Source: Nocardia amamiensis
GTDB lineage: Bacteria; Actinomycetota; Actinomycetes; Mycobacteriales; Mycobacteriaceae
Reading direction: 5' to 3'
Assembly (NCBI RefSeq): GCF_015477605.1
Contig: NZ_JADLQX010000036.1
Location: 1-64,000 of the forward strand
DNA: 64,000 nucleotides
Each line of letters begins with the position of its first letter. The first letter of the stretch is position 1. The notes beneath the pieces were generated by a model. It did no database searches. It was given only the letters and a program-made list of their open reading frames with translations, and had not been told where the DNA came from. Of this stretch, positions 1 to 8,525 are shown one piece after another. Made by a program: the position numbers and the translations under genes.

Positions 1-126
1 CAGTACAACGGCTTCGACACCGCCCTCCCGTTCGGTGGCTACAAACAATCCGGGTGGGGCCGTGAACTCGGCAGCGCCGCACTCGATCTGTACACCCAGA
101 CGAAGGCAGTCAACATCGCGTTGTAA
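1..126 (+). CDS. Aldehyde dehydrogenase family protein, C-terminal fragment (cut by window edge)
   Basis: The first 41 codons read in frame 1 and end in TAA at 124-126. The segment contains PFGGYKQSGWGRE followed by a Tyr-Thr-Gln-Thr-Lys stretch. This is the characteristic C-terminus of NAD(P)-dependent aldehyde dehydrogenases of the phenylacetaldehyde/betaine/hydroxymuconic-semialdehyde type. The catalytic Cys and Glu lie outside the window, so substrate cannot be judged. The gene stands upstream of the ring-cleavage operon on the same strand, and a semialdehyde dehydrogenase would fit that pathway. A hairpin right after the stop suggests it ends its own transcript. Confidence 0.85.
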   Translation, partial: QYNGFDTALPFGGYKQSGWGRELGSAALDLYTQTKAVNIAL

Positions 127-134
127 GCCCCGTC

Positions 135-164
135 GGACGGGCGGACTTCTACTTCCGCTCGTCC
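135..164 (+). terminator. Hairpin after the aldehyde dehydrogenase
   Basis: An 11-bp stem (GGACGGGCGGA against TCCGCTCGTCC, one G-U pair) with an 8-nt loop lies 9 nt after the TAA stop. No clear U-tract follows, as is common for actinobacterial hairpin terminators. Confidence 0.5.
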
Positions 165-329
165 GCTTGGGCAGGCGCGCGATAGCGGTGCGTCTGATGC
201 CATGCATCCAGCTGACATTTTTGGAGATTTCGGAATGCGCCCAGGCCATGTTCCAGCTGATCGCCATGGGCTGCGCGGGATCGCGTCGAGCGCCGTCGCC
301 GCCGTGCGCCATTCCCCGGGCAGGCAGCC

Positions 330-539
330 GTGAGTGGCACGCGGCCGCCGAGGCGAATCCGGCGCATCACGATCCAATCGGGCGCCCTGAAACTGGCATT
401 TCGCGCCTCGGATGAGCATGCCAGGAGCGTCTCGGAGGCGCTGGCGCGTACCTATCCGCACCTCGACCTGGTCGTCACCGTCGATGACGAGGTGGACGAG
501 CAGCTGCCGCAGCTGCCGTGCGCCGCGCTCTGGGAGTAG
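330..539 (+). CDS. Possible small hypothetical protein
   Basis: A 69-codon reading frame with a GTG start lies in the 525-base gap between the aldehyde dehydrogenase and the ring-cleavage operon. The second half looks protein-like (alternating acidic and hydrophobic residues), but the N-terminus is basic and featureless and the ribosome site is weak. I recognise no family. It may be a decayed gene tail or non-coding. The rest of the gap (165-329 and 540-593) shows no further gene. A 10-bp palindrome AACCATGGTT sits at 561-570. Confidence 0.2.
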   Translation: MSGTRPPRRIRRITIQSGALKLAFRASDEHARSVSEALARTYPHLDLVVTVDDEVDEQLPQLPCAALWE

Positions 540-593
540 GGCCGTAGCCCTCGTGATGACAACCATGGTTCTGACAATTTCATCATTTTATGC

Positions 594-634
594 TTGACAG
601 ATGCTTTCCTCGTATCTGATGATTTCATCAGTAA
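594..634 (+). promoter_or_regulatory. Promoter and TetR-type operator of the ring-cleavage operon
   Basis: TTGACA at 594-599 is a consensus -35. A -10-like GATGAT lies 18 nt on, at 618-623. Over the -10 is the inverted repeat TATCTGA-N8-TCAGTAA (613-634). The same layout, TATCTGA-N8-TCAGATA, occurs upstream of the TetR gene at 4987-5008, with the same two flanking bases (CG). A repressor bound here would cover the -10, so induction by a pathway substrate or intermediate is the likely mode. Confidence 0.7.
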
Positions 635-651
635 TGGACGTGGAGGTAGCT

Positions 652-1512
652 GTGACGAGCATCGACAAGGGTGTCGGCACCGGGCGGACGGTCCGGGTCG
701 GCGGGCGCGAGATTTTCTTCAGCGAGGCCGGGTCCGGTCCCGCGGTGGTGTTGCTGCACGGTGGCGGGCCGGGGGCGACCGGGCTGTCCAACTACTCCCG
801 CAATATCGACGCGCTGGCGCGGCGTTTCCGGGTGATCGTGCCGGACATGCCCGGCTACGGGCGGTCGACGAAGTGGGTCGATCAGTCCGATCCGTTCGGC
901 TACCTCGCGCGGGCGGTCGCGGGCCTACTGGACGAACTCGGCATCGCCTCGGCGCATATGGTCGGCAACTCCTACGGCGGTGCGGCGGCGCTGCGGCTGG
1001 CGATGGAGCGGCCCGAGAAGGCGGGCCGGATGATTCTGATGGGACCGGGTGGTGTCGGCACCACACGCGCGCTGCCCACCAAGGGCCTGCAGGAGTTGCT
1101 GAACTATTACCCGGGCAGCGGACCGAGCCGGGAGAAGATCATCCGGTTCATCCGCGAATACCTGGTGTTCGACGGCTCGGCGGTGCCCGACGAGCTGATC
1201 GAGGAACGCTACCGGGCCAGCATCGATCCCGAGGTGATCGCGAATCCGCCGCTGCGCCGCCCGCGTGCGCTGCGCACCCTGTGGCGGATGGATTTCACCC
1301 GCGACGCGCGCCTGCGCGAGGTCGCGCATCCCACGCTGGTGATCTGGGGTGCCGCGGACAAGGTCAACCGTCCCGAGGGCGGTCCCATGCTCGCCGACGC
1401 GATGCCCAACTGCGACCTGTACCTGTCGGCCAACACCGGCCACTGGGTGCAGTGGGAGCGCGCGGACCTGTTCAACACGCTGGCCACCGAGTTCCTCCAG
1501 GCGGACTCGTGA
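652..1512 (+). CDS. Alpha/beta hydrolase, meta-cleavage product (C-C bond) hydrolase type
   Basis: It is predicted to hydrolyse the carbon-carbon bond of the ring-fission product made by the dioxygenase encoded next to it. The 286-residue protein shows the oxyanion motif HGGGPG near residue 40, the nucleophile elbow GNSYGG with Ser at about 107, an acid in WGAADK (about 236) and the catalytic His in GHWVQWE (about 264). This is the pattern of MhpC/BphD/HsaD-type hydrolases. GTG at 652 is chosen because GGAGG (642-646) sits 5 nt upstream and an earlier start would run into the operator. It is the first gene of a three-gene operon and its stop overlaps the next start by 4 nt. The true substrate (phenylpropionate-, biphenyl- or steroid-like) is not resolved. 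Confidence 0.85.
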   Translation: MTSIDKGVGTGRTVRVGGREIFFSEAGSGPAVVLLHGGGPGATGLSNYSRNIDALARRFRVIVPDMPGYGRSTKWVDQSDPFGYLARAVAGLLDELGIASAHMVGNSYGGAAALRLAMERPEKAGRMILMGPGGVGTTRALPTKGLQELLNYYPGSGPSREKIIRFIREYLVFDGSAVPDELIEERYRASIDPEVIANPPLRRPRALRTLWRMDFTRDARLREVAHPTLVIWGAADKVNRPEGGPMLADAMPNCDLYLSANTGHWVQWERADLFNTLATEFLQADS

Positions 1513-2537
1513 ACGGCTTCCTGCGGCCCGACACCGACGATTCGGTATTCGGCGCGGTTCACCTCGGTTACATCGCGGTGGAGTCGCAGCGGCTGACCGA
1601 CTGGCGGCGGTTCGGTGCCGACGCCATCGGCCTGCACGTGGACGAGCTCCGCGCGGATGTCCTGCGCTTCCGTCTCGACGACCGCGCCTGCCGCTTCCTC
1701 ATCCAACGCGGCCCGGCGGAGGATGTCACGGCGTTGGGCTGGCAGGTCGACGATCACGAGACCTTCGACCGCATCATCGCCCGTGTGGCCGATCGCAGGG
1801 TGCCGATCATCGAGGCAACACCGGACGAGGCGGCGCTGCGCGGTGTGGAGCGATTGTGGCGGTTCCCGGGGCCCAAGGGCATCGCGCAGGAGATCTTCAC
1901 CGTGCCGGTGACCACGCCGGAGCCGTTGCGGATGCTCAGCTCCGGCTGGGTCACCGGCGAGGCCGGCATGGGACACGTGGCGATCGTGTCGCGGGAGCCG
2001 GAAGCGATGCGCGGGTACTACCACACGGTCTTCGACTCGCGTCTGACGGACTACATCGACGAGAACGTCTCCGGACTGAAGATGAAGATCCGATTCTTGC
2101 GCGTCGATCAACGCCATCACTCGATCGCCATCGCCGATATCCGGGGCATCAAGATCGATCCGATTCGCACTCGGGTGCAGCACATCAACATTCAGTCCGC
2201 GACCCTGGACGACATGCTGGCCGCCTACGGCCGGGTGACCGATCTGGGTTTCCGCATGGCGTGGTCGGTCGGCCAGCACACCAATGATCGGGAGCTGTCC
2301 TTCTACTGCGTGACACCGTCCGGTTTCGAGCTGGAGGTGGGCTGGAATCCGGTGGTGATCGGTCCCGAACTCGAATCCACCTGGGAGCCGGCCACATATC
2401 AGGGCATCAGCATCTGGGGGCACAGCACGGTCGGGGAGACGGTGCTGGACAAGTTCGCCCAGTTCCGCCAAGCGCTGCGGGCCATGCGGACGCCGGAGAC
2501 CACCGTTCCCGAACTAGCGGGAGGACTGTCACGATGA
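1509..2537 (+). CDS. Extradiol (type I, VOC-fold) catechol dioxygenase
   Basis: It is predicted to cleave a catechol-type ring next to the two hydroxyls with Fe(II) and O2, feeding the hydrolase encoded upstream. The protein has 342 residues, longer than the roughly 300 of BphC. It contains two repeated vicinal-oxygen-chelate domains, the first about residues 10-135 and the second about 150-290. Likely iron ligands are His 156 (in GHVAIVS), His 225 (in QHINIQS) and Glu 276 (in FELEVGW), all in the C-terminal half as expected. The GTG start overlaps the previous stop (GTGA), and the stop overlaps the next start (ATGA), so the three genes are translationally coupled. Confidence 0.88.
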   Translation: MNGFLRPDTDDSVFGAVHLGYIAVESQRLTDWRRFGADAIGLHVDELRADVLRFRLDDRACRFLIQRGPAEDVTALGWQVDDHETFDRIIARVADRRVPIIEATPDEAALRGVERLWRFPGPKGIAQEIFTVPVTTPEPLRMLSSGWVTGEAGMGHVAIVSREPEAMRGYYHTVFDSRLTDYIDENVSGLKMKIRFLRVDQRHHSIAIADIRGIKIDPIRTRVQHINIQSATLDDMLAAYGRVTDLGFRMAWSVGQHTNDRELSFYCVTPSGFELEVGWNPVVIGPELESTWEPATYQGISIWGHSTVGETVLDKFAQFRQALRAMRTPETTVPELAGGLSR

Positions 2538-4288
2538 CAACCACGGATTTCGACGTCGTGATCGTCGGCCTCGGCCCGACCGGCCTGACCGTGGCCAATC
2601 TGCTCGGCCGGCGTGGGGTGAGCGCGCTCGTGCTGGAACGCGAGCCGGAGTACTACGGGCTGGCGCGTGCGGTCTACACCGACGACGAAGGCATGCGCGT
2701 CTTCCAAACCGCCGGTGCGGCAGACGAACTCGCCGCCGACATGAACCTCGACTGCACCGTGCAGTGGGTGCGCGGTGATGGCCGGGTGCTGGCGCAGTTC
2801 AACCAGACCGACCGTCCGCTGGGGTGGCCGGTGGCCAACTTCCTGTACCAGCCGTATCTGGAGAACACCCTCGAACACGCGCTGCTCCGTTACCCCCACG
2901 TCAGTGTCCGCCGCGGACGCGAGGTGGTGGCCTTCGATCAGGACGACGCCGGTGTGAGCGTCGAGCACGCCGAATGCCTGGGCACCGGGTACGGCAAGCG
3001 TCCACCGGATACCGACCTGCGCACGGCCGAGCGGGTACGGGCGAAGTTCCTGGTCGGCTGCGACGGCGGTCGCAGCGTGGTACGCACCCAGCTCGGCATC
3101 GATATGACCGGCACCAGCTTTCCGGAACGGTGGCTGGTGGTGGACCTGAAAGCCAAGGACGGTGTCGATGCGTTCCGGCACCTGCCGTATTTCGATTTCG
3201 TCTGCGATCCGGAGCTGCCGATCGTGTCCTGCCCGCAGCCGGACCGGCATCACCGCTTCGAGTTCATGCTGACCGACGAGCAGACCAAGGAGGAGATGGA
3301 GGACGCGGACAACGTCCGCCGCCACATCGCCCGGTTCGTCGACCCGGACGAGGTCGAGGTGCTGCGCAAACTCGTCTACACCTTCAATGCCGTCGTCGCC
3401 GACCGCTGGCGCGACGGCCGCGTCCTGATCGCCGGTGACGCCGCGCACATGACGCCGCAGTTCATCGGGCAAGGCATGAACTCCGGCGTGCGGGACGCGG
3501 ACAACCTGTCCTGGAAACTGACCACGATCATCAAAAACGGTGCTTCGCTGCACATTCTGGACACCTACGAGTCCGAGCGGCGACCGCACGCCAAGGCGAT
3601 GATCGACCTGTCGGTGTTGAACAAGTCCCTCGTCTCCATCGACAACAAGCTGGTCGCGGCCGCCAGGAACATCGCGCTCGTCACCGCGTTGCGGGTGCCC
3701 GGACTGGGCGGCTGGATTCGCGGCGCCAAGATGAAACCGTCGCCGCGCTTCCGTCGCGGCGCATATCTGGGCCTGCCCCGGCGCGGACTGCGTGGCGTCG
3801 AGGGCACACTCGCCCCGCAGCCGGACGTGCGCACCTACGACGGTCGTCATCGCCGATTCGATGACGCCCTCGGCGTGGGATTCGCGCTGCTCGGCTACGG
3901 AGTCGACCCGAGGTCTGCGCTCAATGCGGACGACTTGGCGGCGTTGCGGGCGCTGGGCACGCGGTTCGTCAGCGTCTACCCGCTCGGCGGGCGACCGCAG
4001 GGCAAGCCGGGAGATGGCCGGACCGCCGGAGATGATTTCGCCGATATCGAAGACCACACCGGCGCACTGTCCCGATGGTTCGCCAAGGCGGGTGTCGGTG
4101 CCGGAGGGCTACTGCTGCTGCGCCCGGATCGGTTCGTCTTCGGAACCGCCGGCCCCGGTCACGGCGGCGCGCTGATCGCCGAACTGTTGCGTCGGCTCAG
4201 CGGTTCCGCCGTTTGCCCCACCATCTCGGGCGCAACGTACTCCGATTCGGTACCGGAATCCGGCCACGACCTCGAGGAGGCTCGATGA
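2534..4288 (+). CDS. FAD-dependent aromatic hydroxylase (MhpA/PheA-like monooxygenase)
   Basis: This is a predicted group A flavoprotein hydroxylase that adds the second ring hydroxyl needed before extradiol cleavage. The 584-residue protein opens with the FAD-binding GLGPTGL (residues 12-18) and carries the DG-type CDGGRS motif near residue 175. The FAD ribityl GD motif, GDAAHMTPQFIGQGMNSG, lies at about residue 300. The C-terminal 170 residues form the thioredoxin-like tail typical of the phenol/3-(3-hydroxyphenyl)propionate hydroxylase group. Its ATG overlaps the dioxygenase stop by 4 nt. The next gene, TetR, converges on it 26 nt downstream. Substrate is inferred only from context. Confidence 0.87.
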   Translation: MTTTDFDVVIVGLGPTGLTVANLLGRRGVSALVLEREPEYYGLARAVYTDDEGMRVFQTAGAADELAADMNLDCTVQWVRGDGRVLAQFNQTDRPLGWPVANFLYQPYLENTLEHALLRYPHVSVRRGREVVAFDQDDAGVSVEHAECLGTGYGKRPPDTDLRTAERVRAKFLVGCDGGRSVVRTQLGIDMTGTSFPERWLVVDLKAKDGVDAFRHLPYFDFVCDPELPIVSCPQPDRHHRFEFMLTDEQTKEEMEDADNVRRHIARFVDPDEVEVLRKLVYTFNAVVADRWRDGRVLIAGDAAHMTPQFIGQGMNSGVRDADNLSWKLTTIIKNGASLHILDTYESERRPHAKAMIDLSVLNKSLVSIDNKLVAAARNIALVTALRVPGLGGWIRGAKMKPSPRFRRGAYLGLPRRGLRGVEGTLAPQPDVRTYDGRHRRFDDALGVGFALLGYGVDPRSALNADDLAALRALGTRFVSVYPLGGRPQGKPGDGRTAGDDFADIEDHTGALSRWFAKAGVGAGGLLLLRPDRFVFGTAGPGHGGALIAELLRRLSGSAVCPTISGATYSDSVPESGHDLEEAR

Positions 4289-4314
4289 CCCTGCCGCCGA
4301 ACTCGGCGGCGGGC

Positions 4315-4950
4315 CTACAGCTGCGGCTGTGGCGGAAGCGGCGTCGAGGCCAGCTTCTGCGCCGCCCGTTTGGTCATCCCGAACATGCGCAGCACATGAA
4401 AAGTCATCTCGTCCGACAGCGCCCCGGCGTCGGCGTCCGGCCGGGCGTCCAGCATCTGCAACAGGCCCAGCAGCGACCCGCCCGCGGCCATGACCGCCAT
4501 GTCCGGATCCATCGGCTCGAACCGGCCCGCCTCCTGCGCGGCGATGATGTCGCGACGTGCGCGCGGCGCCAGCCCCTCGTCGCGCAGCAGCACCGACATG
4601 CCGGAATTCAGCAGCACCCGAACCATTTCCGGCACCTGCCGCTGCAACCGGCCGGTCATGCGGTAACTCACCGCGAACACCTCGGCCGGATCGTCGTACA
4701 ACGCCACGATGGCGTCGCGCATCTCGCTGTAGACCTGCAGCGCCGAACGGATCGCCTCGTCGAACAACTGCTCTTTCGACTGGAAGTGGTTGTAGAAGGT
4801 GCCGAAACCGACGTCGGCGGCATCGGTGATCTCCTGAATGCTCACCGCGGAACGACCCTCCGACAGGAACTTCCGCGCGGCGCCGAGCAGCGCGTTGCGG
4901 GTGCGTTCCCGGCGCCGGTCGATGCGGTTGCGCACGGCGGGTTCTGCCAT
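4315..4950 (-). CDS. TetR family regulator of the ring-cleavage operon
   Basis: This 211-residue TetR protein has an N-terminal helix-turn-helix at about residues 15-65, with the hallmark GFGTFYNHFQSKEQLF recognition helix region. A helical ligand-binding domain follows. A perfect hyphenated palindrome of the TATCTGA-N8-TCAGATA type lies 37 nt upstream of the ATG, so autoregulation is likely. The same operator covers the promoter of the hydrolase/dioxygenase/hydroxylase operon at 613-634, which makes this the probable repressor of that operon. The gene is convergent with the hydroxylase gene. Confidence 0.9.
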   Translation of the reverse strand: MAEPAVRNRIDRRRERTRNALLGAARKFLSEGRSAVSIQEITDAADVGFGTFYNHFQSKEQLFDEAIRSALQVYSEMRDAIVALYDDPAEVFAVSYRMTGRLQRQVPEMVRVLLNSGMSVLLRDEGLAPRARRDIIAAQEAGRFEPMDPDMAVMAAGGSLLGLLQMLDARPDADAGALSDEMTFHVLRMFGMTKRAAQKLASTPLPPQPQL

Positions 4951-4986
4951 CGGTCCTCCGATCCTGCGATATCGTCACCAGAATCG

Positions 4987-5008
4987 TATCTGAGGAAACC
5001 ATCAGATA
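4987..5008. promoter_or_regulatory. Operator upstream of the TetR gene
   Basis: TATCTGA-N8-TCAGATA is a perfect 7+7 inverted repeat, with the same half-site and spacing as the operator at 613-634. It lies between the TetR gene (-) and the amidohydrolase gene (+), so it could also control the latter. Confidence 0.75.
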
Positions 5009-5152
5009 AGATCGCGATTTCTATACGCCCGGTGTGTCGTGCGCTACACCCCGCTGAATTCCACCCTGGTGGTCAGTTGTGCCCGGCCGCCGATCATGGG
5101 GTGACTCCACCGCTCTGCGTTTTCCTTCTCGATTCCGAAAGTGAGGACTTCT

Positions 5153-6292
5153 GTGCCCGAATCACGCTCGCACTCTCGCGTGCGGATGAACCGCCGCCGC
5201 GTGCTCGGCGGCGCCGTCGCGGGAACGCTCGGTGTCGCCGCGACGGCCGCGACGATGCCGATCGCCCAGGCCGCTCCAGCTCGCACCCAGCAACCCGCGC
5301 CGTCGGGCGCCTACCGGATCGACCTGCACGCGCATTTCCTGCCGCCGGACTACCGTGCGGCCCTGCTCGACCACGGCCATGTCACGATCGGCGGATACCC
5401 GACACCGGACTGGTCACCGGAGCAAGCGCTGGCGTTCATGGACTATTACGGGATTCAGGCCCAGGCGTTGTCGGTGTCCGACCCGGGCGTGTCCTTCCTG
5501 CGCGGGAAGGAAGCCAACGACATGGCTCGCTACTGCAACACCTACGCCGGGAACCTGTTCAAAACCCATGCCAAGCGTTTCGGCGCCTTCGCGGTGCTGC
5601 CGATGCCCGATATCCCCGCTTCCATCGCGGAAGCGATCTACGCGCTGGACGAGCTGCACCTCGACGGCGTGGTCCTGCTGTCGGCCTACGACGGCGTGTA
5701 TCTCGGCGACCCGCGCTTCGAGCCGCTGATGATCGCGTTGAATCAGCGCAACGCCTACGTCTTCGTCCACCCGGCCGCCATCCCGTCCGATGCCAAGCCG
5801 AAGCTCCCGCTGCCGGACTTCCTGGAGGAATTCACCTTCGACACGACCCGCGCCGCGACATTGATGATGGCCACCGGCATGACCCAGCGTTATCCGAACA
5901 TCCGATTCCAGCTGTCACACGCGGGTGGCACTCTGCCGTTCCTGTCCCACCGCATCAGCGTCGCCTCGCAAACCGTGCTCGGCGAACTGTGGCCCGACGA
6001 CCTGCCCAGGCCGTCGATCCTCGACACGCGCCGCCAGATCGCGAACTTCTACTACGACACCGCACTCAGCGGGTCGGCCGCCGCGATGGCCAGCGTGCTC
6101 GCGGTGAGCACCCGCGACCACGTCGTCTTCGGTTCGGACTGGCCTTTCAGCGCCCTCACCCTCCCGCAGACCGGCACACATGATCCGGCTCCCGGGCTCA
6201 GCGACATCTTCGACGCCGACGAGCGCATGGAGGTCGAACGGCACAACCCGCTGCGGCAACTGCCCCGGCTGGCCGATGCGGTGAACGCGTGA
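5153..6292 (+). CDS. Tat-exported amidohydrolase (ACMSD-like)
   Basis: The protein belongs to the amidohydrolase 2 fold of decarboxylases and hydratases such as ACMSD and gamma-resorcylate decarboxylase. A twin-arginine signal (MNRRRVLGG followed by an Ala-rich stretch ending Ala-Gln-Ala-Ala) covers the first 45 or so residues. The metal-binding HAH pair is near residues 59-61, a further His lies in FVHPA, another in LSHAGG, and the late Asp is in FGSDWPF. GTG at 5153 is preferred because GAGGAC sits 4 nt before it; an upstream GTG at 5141 is also in frame. The TetR operator at 4987-5008 lies upstream, so it may be co-regulated with the ring-cleavage operon. Export of an ACMSD-type enzyme is uncommon, and the reaction is not known. 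Confidence 0.8.
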   Translation: MPESRSHSRVRMNRRRVLGGAVAGTLGVAATAATMPIAQAAPARTQQPAPSGAYRIDLHAHFLPPDYRAALLDHGHVTIGGYPTPDWSPEQALAFMDYYGIQAQALSVSDPGVSFLRGKEANDMARYCNTYAGNLFKTHAKRFGAFAVLPMPDIPASIAEAIYALDELHLDGVVLLSAYDGVYLGDPRFEPLMIALNQRNAYVFVHPAAIPSDAKPKLPLPDFLEEFTFDTTRAATLMMATGMTQRYPNIRFQLSHAGGTLPFLSHRISVASQTVLGELWPDDLPRPSILDTRRQIANFYYDTALSGSAAAMASVLAVSTRDHVVFGSDWPFSALTLPQTGTHDPAPGLSDIFDADERMEVERHNPLRQLPRLADAVNA

Positions 6293-6435
6293 GCAGCCGC
6301 TGCACGCCGCCGGCCGCGGGGACCACGGCCCCGCCGGAGCGGCCGTGCCGACGAAACCCCCGAATCCACATCCTGTCGGCAATAGGTCGACCGGCGAGCG
6401 GCAACGCCGCGTTTCGGCGCGATGCTCGAGCACAG

Positions 6436-7707
6436 TCAGTTCTGCGCGACCGCGGCCTCCGCCGCGGCACGGGCGCGAGACAGCCCCTCGCGCACCGGGA
6501 TTCGTCCCAGATACATCTCGGCGAAGATCGGGTCGATGGCGCGCAAGGCGGCAGGAAAACCAGGGCCGCCGCCCGAGGGGATACGCGGACCGCGCAGCAC
6601 GTCGAAAAACGGGGAGACGTCGACGCCCTTCCCGGCCCAATAATCGCGGTAGGCACCTTGCTCGGAGACAACGGCGGGAATAGTGGCGCCGTCGCGGGCC
6701 AGATACCGGTTGCCCGCACCGCTGCCGAGCCAGGCGAGCACCCGCCGGACGGCATCCGGGTGCCGAGTCGCGGCGTTGCCGGCGACACCGATCGCGTTGT
6801 TGGTGCTCACTCGCCCGGACGGCCCTTGCGGCAGCGGCGCCACGCCCCACCCGAAAGGGGCCTGCTGGGCGATCTGCGCGAGGTTGAACGTCCCGGACTG
6901 CAGCAACGCCAGTTTGCCTTGCAAGAAGGCGTTCTTCGCGAAATCCGGGTTGGTGTTGGTGTCGGCGGGTGCGGGCGTTAGCCGGTCGGCGATCAACCGC
7001 AGCAGATAGTCGAAGGCCGCGACACCCTGCGGGCTGTCGAAGACGAAGTGATCGCGCTGATCCTGGAACCGTGCTCCGGCCGAGCCCAGGTACGGCAGCT
7101 CGATGGACTGGAAGTCGTGGCCCGCGTTGTAGGCCCACGGTGCGACCGTGGCCAGTCGGCGCAGCAGCGAGCGGAACGTGTCGTCGTCGCCCGGGCTCCA
7201 CCGCAGGGCGGAAAGTTCGGCGGGATCGATGTGTGCCGCCGCGAGCAGGTCGCGGTTGTAGTACACCGCCGTTCCGCCGTCCACGAATTGCGGTACCGCC
7301 CAGAGCGTTCCGTGTCGTGTGTACTGCGCGATCGCCGACGGGTCCCAGGAATTCGCGGCTTCGGCACCGAGTGCCGCGCCGATGTCGATCAACCGTCCGG
7401 CGTCGGCGTAGTCCTCGTACAGGTTGGTCCAGAACAGGTCGTCGGCGGTGCCGCCGGCCACGTCCAGCCGCAGCTTCTGCTGATACGACGACCACGGCAC
7501 GACGGTGATCCGGACTTCGACATCCGGATTGCTTCGCTTGAACTCCGTCAGCGAGGTGCGGTAGCGGGAGACGAACGACTCGTCCCAGATCCGCAGACTC
7601 ACCACGGTGCGGCCGGACCCATCGGCACGACCGAGCCACAGTACGGCCGCGACGAGCACAACCGCCGCGATCCCGATCGCGAGCACGGCGCGGGTCGAGG
7701 TCTTCAT
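6436..7707 (-). CDS. ABC transporter extracellular solute-binding protein (sugar type)
   Basis: This 423-residue protein resembles the family 1 (maltose/sugar) solute-binding proteins. The N-terminus has a short basic stretch and a hydrophobic helix (residues 7-26) with no lipobox Cys, so it is probably membrane-anchored or cleaved by signal peptidase I. Typical binding-protein segments follow: VVSLRIWDESF, a Leu-Phe-Trp-Thr-Asn segment, VPQFVDGGTAVYYN and GKLALLQSGTF. The ATG at 7707 overlaps the stop of the upstream permease gene (ATGA). It is the last gene of a three-gene importer operon. No ATPase gene lies in the operon, so a shared MsiK-like ATPase is presumed. The ligand is unknown. 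Confidence 0.85.
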   Translation of the reverse strand: MKTSTRAVLAIGIAAVVLVAAVLWLGRADGSGRTVVSLRIWDESFVSRYRTSLTEFKRSNPDVEVRITVVPWSSYQQKLRLDVAGGTADDLFWTNLYEDYADAGRLIDIGAALGAEAANSWDPSAIAQYTRHGTLWAVPQFVDGGTAVYYNRDLLAAAHIDPAELSALRWSPGDDDTFRSLLRRLATVAPWAYNAGHDFQSIELPYLGSAGARFQDQRDHFVFDSPQGVAAFDYLLRLIADRLTPAPADTNTNPDFAKNAFLQGKLALLQSGTFNLAQIAQQAPFGWGVAPLPQGPSGRVSTNNAIGVAGNAATRHPDAVRRVLAWLGSGAGNRYLARDGATIPAVVSEQGAYRDYWAGKGVDVSPFFDVLRGPRIPSGGGPGFPAALRAIDPIFAEMYLGRIPVREGLSRARAAAEAAVAQN

Positions 7708-8525
7708 TTCATCCCCGTCCACGCGATCGAGCGCAGCACTTGCTTCTGGAAGATCACGAACAGCAGTGTCAGCGGGGCGATGGCCAGGGTCGTCGCCGCC
7801 ATCACCAGGGTCCACTGCGCGTTGTACCGGGTCTGCAGATTCGCGGTCGCGACGGTCAGCACCTGCCACCGCTCGCCGCTGCTCGCGACCAGCGGCCACA
7901 TGAAGTTGTTCCACTGCGAGACGATCGTGATGAGCGTCAGCGTCGCCAGGACCGGACGGCTCATCGGCACCATCACGTGCACGATGACATCCAGGGTGTT
8001 CGCGCCGTCGAGCCGCGCCGCGCCGATCAACTCCTCCGGAATCGCCCGGAAGTACTGGCGCAGCAGGAAGATCGCGTACGGCGAGCCGAAGGCGAACGGC
8101 AGCACCAGCGCCCAGAAGGTGTTGAGCCAGCCGAGTTTCGCGAACATCAGATACAGCGGAATGAGCGTCACCATGGGCGGCACCATCATCGTGCCCAGAT
8201 AGACCCAGAACAGCGCTTCCCGGCCGGGAAACTCGGTGCGCGCGAACGCGTAAGCCGCCAGCACCGAGGTGATCAGCTGGCCGCCGGTGACGAACACCGT
8301 CAGCAGCGCGGTCACCAGCACCGCCCGGCCGAGCCCATGGTCCAGCGCGGTCCGGAAGTTGTCCGCGGTCACCGGATTCGGCAGGGCCAGTGGCGATCCG
8401 GTGGCGAATTGGCCGGGCGTGGTCACCGCGGTGAGCGCGCTGAGCACCAGTGGCGCCACGGTGAGCACCGCTCCGGCCAGCAGTACCGCGTACGCCGCGG
8501 CCGAACGCAGGCGATCAGAACTCAT
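7704..8525 (-). CDS. ABC transporter permease (MalG type)
   Basis: This 273-residue integral membrane protein has about six hydrophobic helices. The permease EAA-type loop is seen as EELIGAARLDGANTLDVI around residues 180-198, the docking site for the ATPase. It belongs to the carbohydrate importer permeases of the MalG class. ATG 8525 is used because the gene overlaps the stop of the other permease gene by 11 nt, and its own stop overlaps the binding-protein start. It forms the membrane channel together with the permease encoded upstream. Confidence 0.87.
   Translation of the reverse strand: MSSDRLRSAAAYAVLLAGAVLTVAPLVLSALTAVTTPGQFATGSPLALPNPVTADNFRTALDHGLGRAVLVTALLTVFVTGGQLITSVLAAYAFARTEFPGREALFWVYLGTMMVPPMVTLIPLYLMFAKLGWLNTFWALVLPFAFGSPYAIFLLRQYFRAIPEELIGAARLDGANTLDVIVHVMVPMSRPVLATLTLITIVSQWNNFMWPLVASSGERWQVLTVATANLQTRYNAQWTLVMAATTLAIAPLTLLFVIFQKQVLRSIAWTGMK

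Noticed and set aside
39..566. A 175-codon minus-strand frame at the left edge
   Set aside because: It crosses the aldehyde dehydrogenase end, its hairpin and the gap, and has no recognisable protein features.
1209..2471. A 420-codon antisense frame over the dioxygenase gene
   Set aside because: The sense strand has a complete dioxygenase with iron ligands and coupled start and stop. The antisense product is His/Arg-rich and featureless.
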